8,029 nt of DNA from assembly GCA_945874815.1 (NCBI GenBank), contig CAMCIE010000054.1, forward strand, positions 1 to 8,029. The letters are read 5' to 3'. Shown here piece by piece: positions 5,908-8,029 of the stretch. Below the pieces are notes generated by a model. That model did not search any database. It was not told the origin of the DNA and was given only the letters and a program-made list of their open reading frames with translations. How positions within the stretch are numbered: position 1 is the stretch's first letter; every line of letters begins with the position of its first letter. The position numbers and the translations under genes were made by a program. The DNA is from an uncultured Bacteroidales bacterium (lineage in GTDB: Bacteria > Bacteroidota > Bacteroidia > Bacteroidales > UBA932).

Positions 5908-7995
5908 ATGAAAATCAAACATTTGTTTTTTTATGTTCTGGCGGCATTGATGATGCTCGCTTGTGAACAGCCGCAGGGTAATCTCGGCTTGCCGAAGATT
6001 GAACTAAGTACCCAGGAAATGTCCTTTGAAGCAGCAGGTGGTGAGCAGATCCTGTCTGTCAAGGCAACTCGTGAGTGGATGGTTGAATCCATTGCCCAGG
6101 ACTGGGTGGTAGTCTCTCCCGAGAACGGAGCAGCATCGTCAGATGAGCAGAAAGTGACTGTGACCGTTCTTGAGAACAAAGGAATGGACCGCAGTGCTGA
6201 CATTATTTTCACAATCGGAATGTCAAAGGTAAGCCTTACGGTGAACCAGGCCGGCCCTGGAGGATCTGCTGAGCAGCTCATTCTCTATTCAAATGACTTT
6301 GACAAGGAAGAGGCTCAGAAAACTTATGGTTCAGGCTCAAGCTATCCGTATCTTGACCAGTTTGACGGATGGCAGAACCACAGCGGAACAGGTGCTTCTA
6401 CAGTGACTTATGCATATAAGGCAATGTCAACCCGTTCAAATTCAAAATCTGACAGCAATTATTCGGATTATGAGGGCTCCGGTTCCAACAACCTTTTCTT
6501 CGGATCGAATGCATATTTCGCAATTCAGAACATCACCCTTTCAGGTGCAACCAAACTTCAGTTTACATTCGGTACAGAGAAATATTCTCAGGACAACGGA
6601 AGCGTTTTCAAGAACAGCGAATTCCATATCTGGCTGAGCAAGGATGCAAACAAATGGGTTGAACTTACCGATTATGTTTTTGCAGGCGGTCAGACAGAAG
6701 GCCGCTGGAACATTGCTTCCGCAAATTTCTCAGTTCCTTCAGGCACGGATAAACTTTCAATATGCTTGACAACAGACGTTGCTAGTTCATACCGAATCGA
6801 CGACCTCAAACTCGTGATTGCCGAGACAGCAGGCACTTCAGTTGACTTCTCCGGTGCCGTTGAAAAGAATTTCGGTGAAGGTACATCTACAGGTTCAAAA
6901 CCTGAATCAAAGGGCAAGAAGACTGTTGCTGAGTTCATTGCAGCCGCAGACAACAGCAATTATTACGAGCTTACAGGAACAGTATCAGGCTTCAACCCGA
7001 CATATTGCAGCTTCGACCTCACTGATGAGACCGGAAAAATCTATGTTTATTCAGTACTCTCTGACAGCAAATCCGAGTGGAGCAGCAAAATCCAGAACGG
7101 AGGCAAGATAACCATTTACGGAAAATATCTTTACTATGAGAACAAGAGCCAGCATGAGGTTGTGGATGCATATATCGTAAGCTACACTCCGGGAGAAGGT
7201 GGCTCAGGTTCAAAACCTGAATCAAAAGGCACGAAGACTGTGGCAGACTTCATAGCTGCAGCAGATGCCAATAATTATTATGAACTTACAGGAACCGTTT
7301 CCCGCTTCAATGTGACATATTGCAGCTTCGACCTCACTGACGAGACCGGAACAATCTATGTTTATTCAGTACTTCCTGAAATCAGATCGGAATGGGCCAG
7401 CAAAGTCAAGGACGGAGGTACAATCACTATCCTTGGCAAATATCTCTTCTATGAAAGCAAGAGCCAGCATGAGGTTGTGGATGCATATATCGTAAGTTTC
7501 ACTCCGGGAGAAGGCGGTGACAACCCTGGCGGAGACAATCCTGGCGGCGAGGCCGGGCAGTATGACCCTCAGGGAATTACATGGACACTTGGCACCAATG
7601 CGTACGACAATACATCTTCGGGCACATTAAACCAGACCGCAGTTGTGAACGGAGTTTCAGTATCAAATCTCCTCAAATTGGGTAAGGGATCAGCAGGCGG
7701 TGATGCAACCATACATATTCCTGCAGGAACCAAGAAGGTAGGTTTCTATGCATTGTCATGGAAGGCAAAACCGGCAGAACTTAAGATTACCATGGGAGGT
7801 AATTCAGAATCTATAAACCCACCGGCAAATGACGGTGCTTCCGGCAACCCTCCTTATACCATCACCCTCGCTTCAGACGGCTCTGATTATTTCGAACTTG
7901 ATGTACCAACGACTGACGCCGTTGATGTGAAAGTTGAAACCACGGATCCGTCTGCCGGAAGGGTATTGATCATCGGTTTGAAGGCAATCAAATAG
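5908..7995 (+). CDS. Multidomain outer-membrane lipoprotein with BACON, jelly-roll-like and tandem OB-like domains (LP2)
   Basis: The 695-residue lipoprotein has a short basic n-region, a hydrophobic core and lipobox Met16-Leu-Ala-Cys19. Domains by eye: BACON at about 28-117 (IELSTQEMSFEAAGGEQIL, ending LTVNQAG, the classic family ending); a jelly-roll-like beta domain at 124-305 that begins LILYSNDFDKEE and ends YRIDDLKLVI, resembling the galactose-binding or choice-of-anchor type folds; two tandem OB-like repeats at 329-433 and 434-538, each with TYCSFDLTDETG followed by IYVYSVL; a flexible linker with GGDNP twice at 536-545; and a C-terminal beta-sandwich from about 551 (VNGVSVSNLLKLGKGSAGGD). 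It shares modules with LP1 in a different order, so the two are paralogous by domain content rather than simple duplicates. It is probably exposed at the cell surface and binds an unknown polymer. A further gene starts one nucleotide after its stop. Lipoprotein and BACON calls are firm; the other folds are moderate. Confidence 0.88.
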   Translation: MKIKHLFFYVLAALMMLACEQPQGNLGLPKIELSTQEMSFEAAGGEQILSVKATREWMVESIAQDWVVVSPENGAASSDEQKVTVTVLENKGMDRSADIIFTIGMSKVSLTVNQAGPGGSAEQLILYSNDFDKEEAQKTYGSGSSYPYLDQFDGWQNHSGTGASTVTYAYKAMSTRSNSKSDSNYSDYEGSGSNNLFFGSNAYFAIQNITLSGATKLQFTFGTEKYSQDNGSVFKNSEFHIWLSKDANKWVELTDYVFAGGQTEGRWNIASANFSVPSGTDKLSICLTTDVASSYRIDDLKLVIAETAGTSVDFSGAVEKNFGEGTSTGSKPESKGKKTVAEFIAAADNSNYYELTGTVSGFNPTYCSFDLTDETGKIYVYSVLSDSKSEWSSKIQNGGKITIYGKYLYYENKSQHEVVDAYIVSYTPGEGGSGSKPESKGTKTVADFIAAADANNYYELTGTVSRFNVTYCSFDLTDETGTIYVYSVLPEIRSEWASKVKDGGTITILGKYLFYESKSQHEVVDAYIVSFTPGEGGDNPGGDNPGGEAGQYDPQGITWTLGTNAYDNTSSGTLNQTAVVNGVSVSNLLKLGKGSAGGDATIHIPAGTKKVGFYALSWKAKPAELKITMGGNSESINPPANDGASGNPPYTITLASDGSDYFELDVPTTDAVDVKVETTDPSAGRVLIIGLKAIK
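6891..7520 (+). repeat. In-frame 315-bp tandem duplication encoding two OB-like domains
   Basis: Unit 1 is 6891-7205 and unit 2 is 7206-7520, with a constant offset of 315 nt (105 codons) and no indels. By hand count 84 of 105 residues are identical. Two blocks are identical at DNA level: 27 nt at 6999-7025/7314-7340 and 39 nt at 7143-7181/7458-7496. Each unit starts with a GSKPESKG linker, then TVAEF or TVADF, and ends TPGEGG. The differences cluster in the third quarter (DSKSEWSSKIQN against EIRSEWASKVKD), which may be a surface loop or helix. This looks like a fairly recent duplication, or one kept alike by gene conversion. Confidence 0.95.
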
Positions 7996-7996
7996 T

Positions 7997-8029
7997 ATGA
8001 ACATACATAAATCATACTCGTTGGTAGCG
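7997..8029 (+). CDS. Start of a further gene downstream of LP2 (3' truncated)
   Basis: An ATG lies one nucleotide after the LP2 stop and opens a frame reading MNIHKSYSLVA to the window end. The early lysine followed by the beginning of a hydrophobic run would fit an N-terminal signal sequence, but eleven codons are too few to name a family. The tight spacing indicates co-transcription and probably translational coupling with LP2. It could be chance, since no stop has yet had room to occur. Confidence 0.5.
   Translation, partial: MNIHKSYSLVA

Overview
The window looks like a chromosomal piece of a Bacteroidota (Bacteroidales-type) genome. The evidence is a TonB-dependent outer-membrane receptor followed by a lipoprotein, two lipoproteins that start with BACON domains (a family typical of this phylum), A/T-rich starts without clear Shine-Dalgarno sites, and a Pif1/RecD-like helicase with a C-terminal HRDC domain of a kind common in Bacteroides relatives. 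The genus cannot be fixed from the sequence alone.

Layout: (1) 1-3536, plus strand: the 3' part of a large Oar-like TonB-dependent receptor, then after 17 nt a 662-residue multidomain lipoprotein (LP1: BACON, OB-like, BACON-like, two OB-like repeats, C-terminal beta-sandwich). (2) 3537-3618: a short convergent spacer holding a GC-rich hairpin that can terminate transcription from both sides. (3) 3619-5724, minus strand: a superfamily 1B helicase with HRDC domain. (4) 5725-5907: an A/T-rich divergent spacer that should hold the promoters of the helicase and of the next lipoprotein. (5) 5908-7995, plus strand: a second 695-residue lipoprotein (LP2: BACON, jelly-roll-like domain, two nearly identical tandem OB-like repeats, Gly/Asn/Pro linker, C-terminal beta-sandwich). 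(6) 7997-8029: the first 11 codons of a further plus-strand gene, one nucleotide after the LP2 stop.

How they work together: the receptor and LP1 are very probably co-transcribed and form an outer-membrane capture and uptake pair. LP1 sits where a SusD-like protein would be expected in a glycan utilisation locus, but it is not SusD-like. LP2 has the same modules in another order and leads a second transcription unit with the truncated last gene. The ligand is unknown. BACON domains suggest glycan or mucin contact. The OB-like modules could bind saccharides, nucleic acids or protein, and nothing here decides among them. The helicase is an intracellular DNA-maintenance protein and is probably unrelated in function to its neighbours.

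No tRNA, rRNA, CRISPR array, insertion sequence or phage gene was seen. The most unusual signals are a sharp change in asparagine codon use inside LP1 at a domain boundary, and the recent-looking 315-bp in-frame tandem duplication in LP2.
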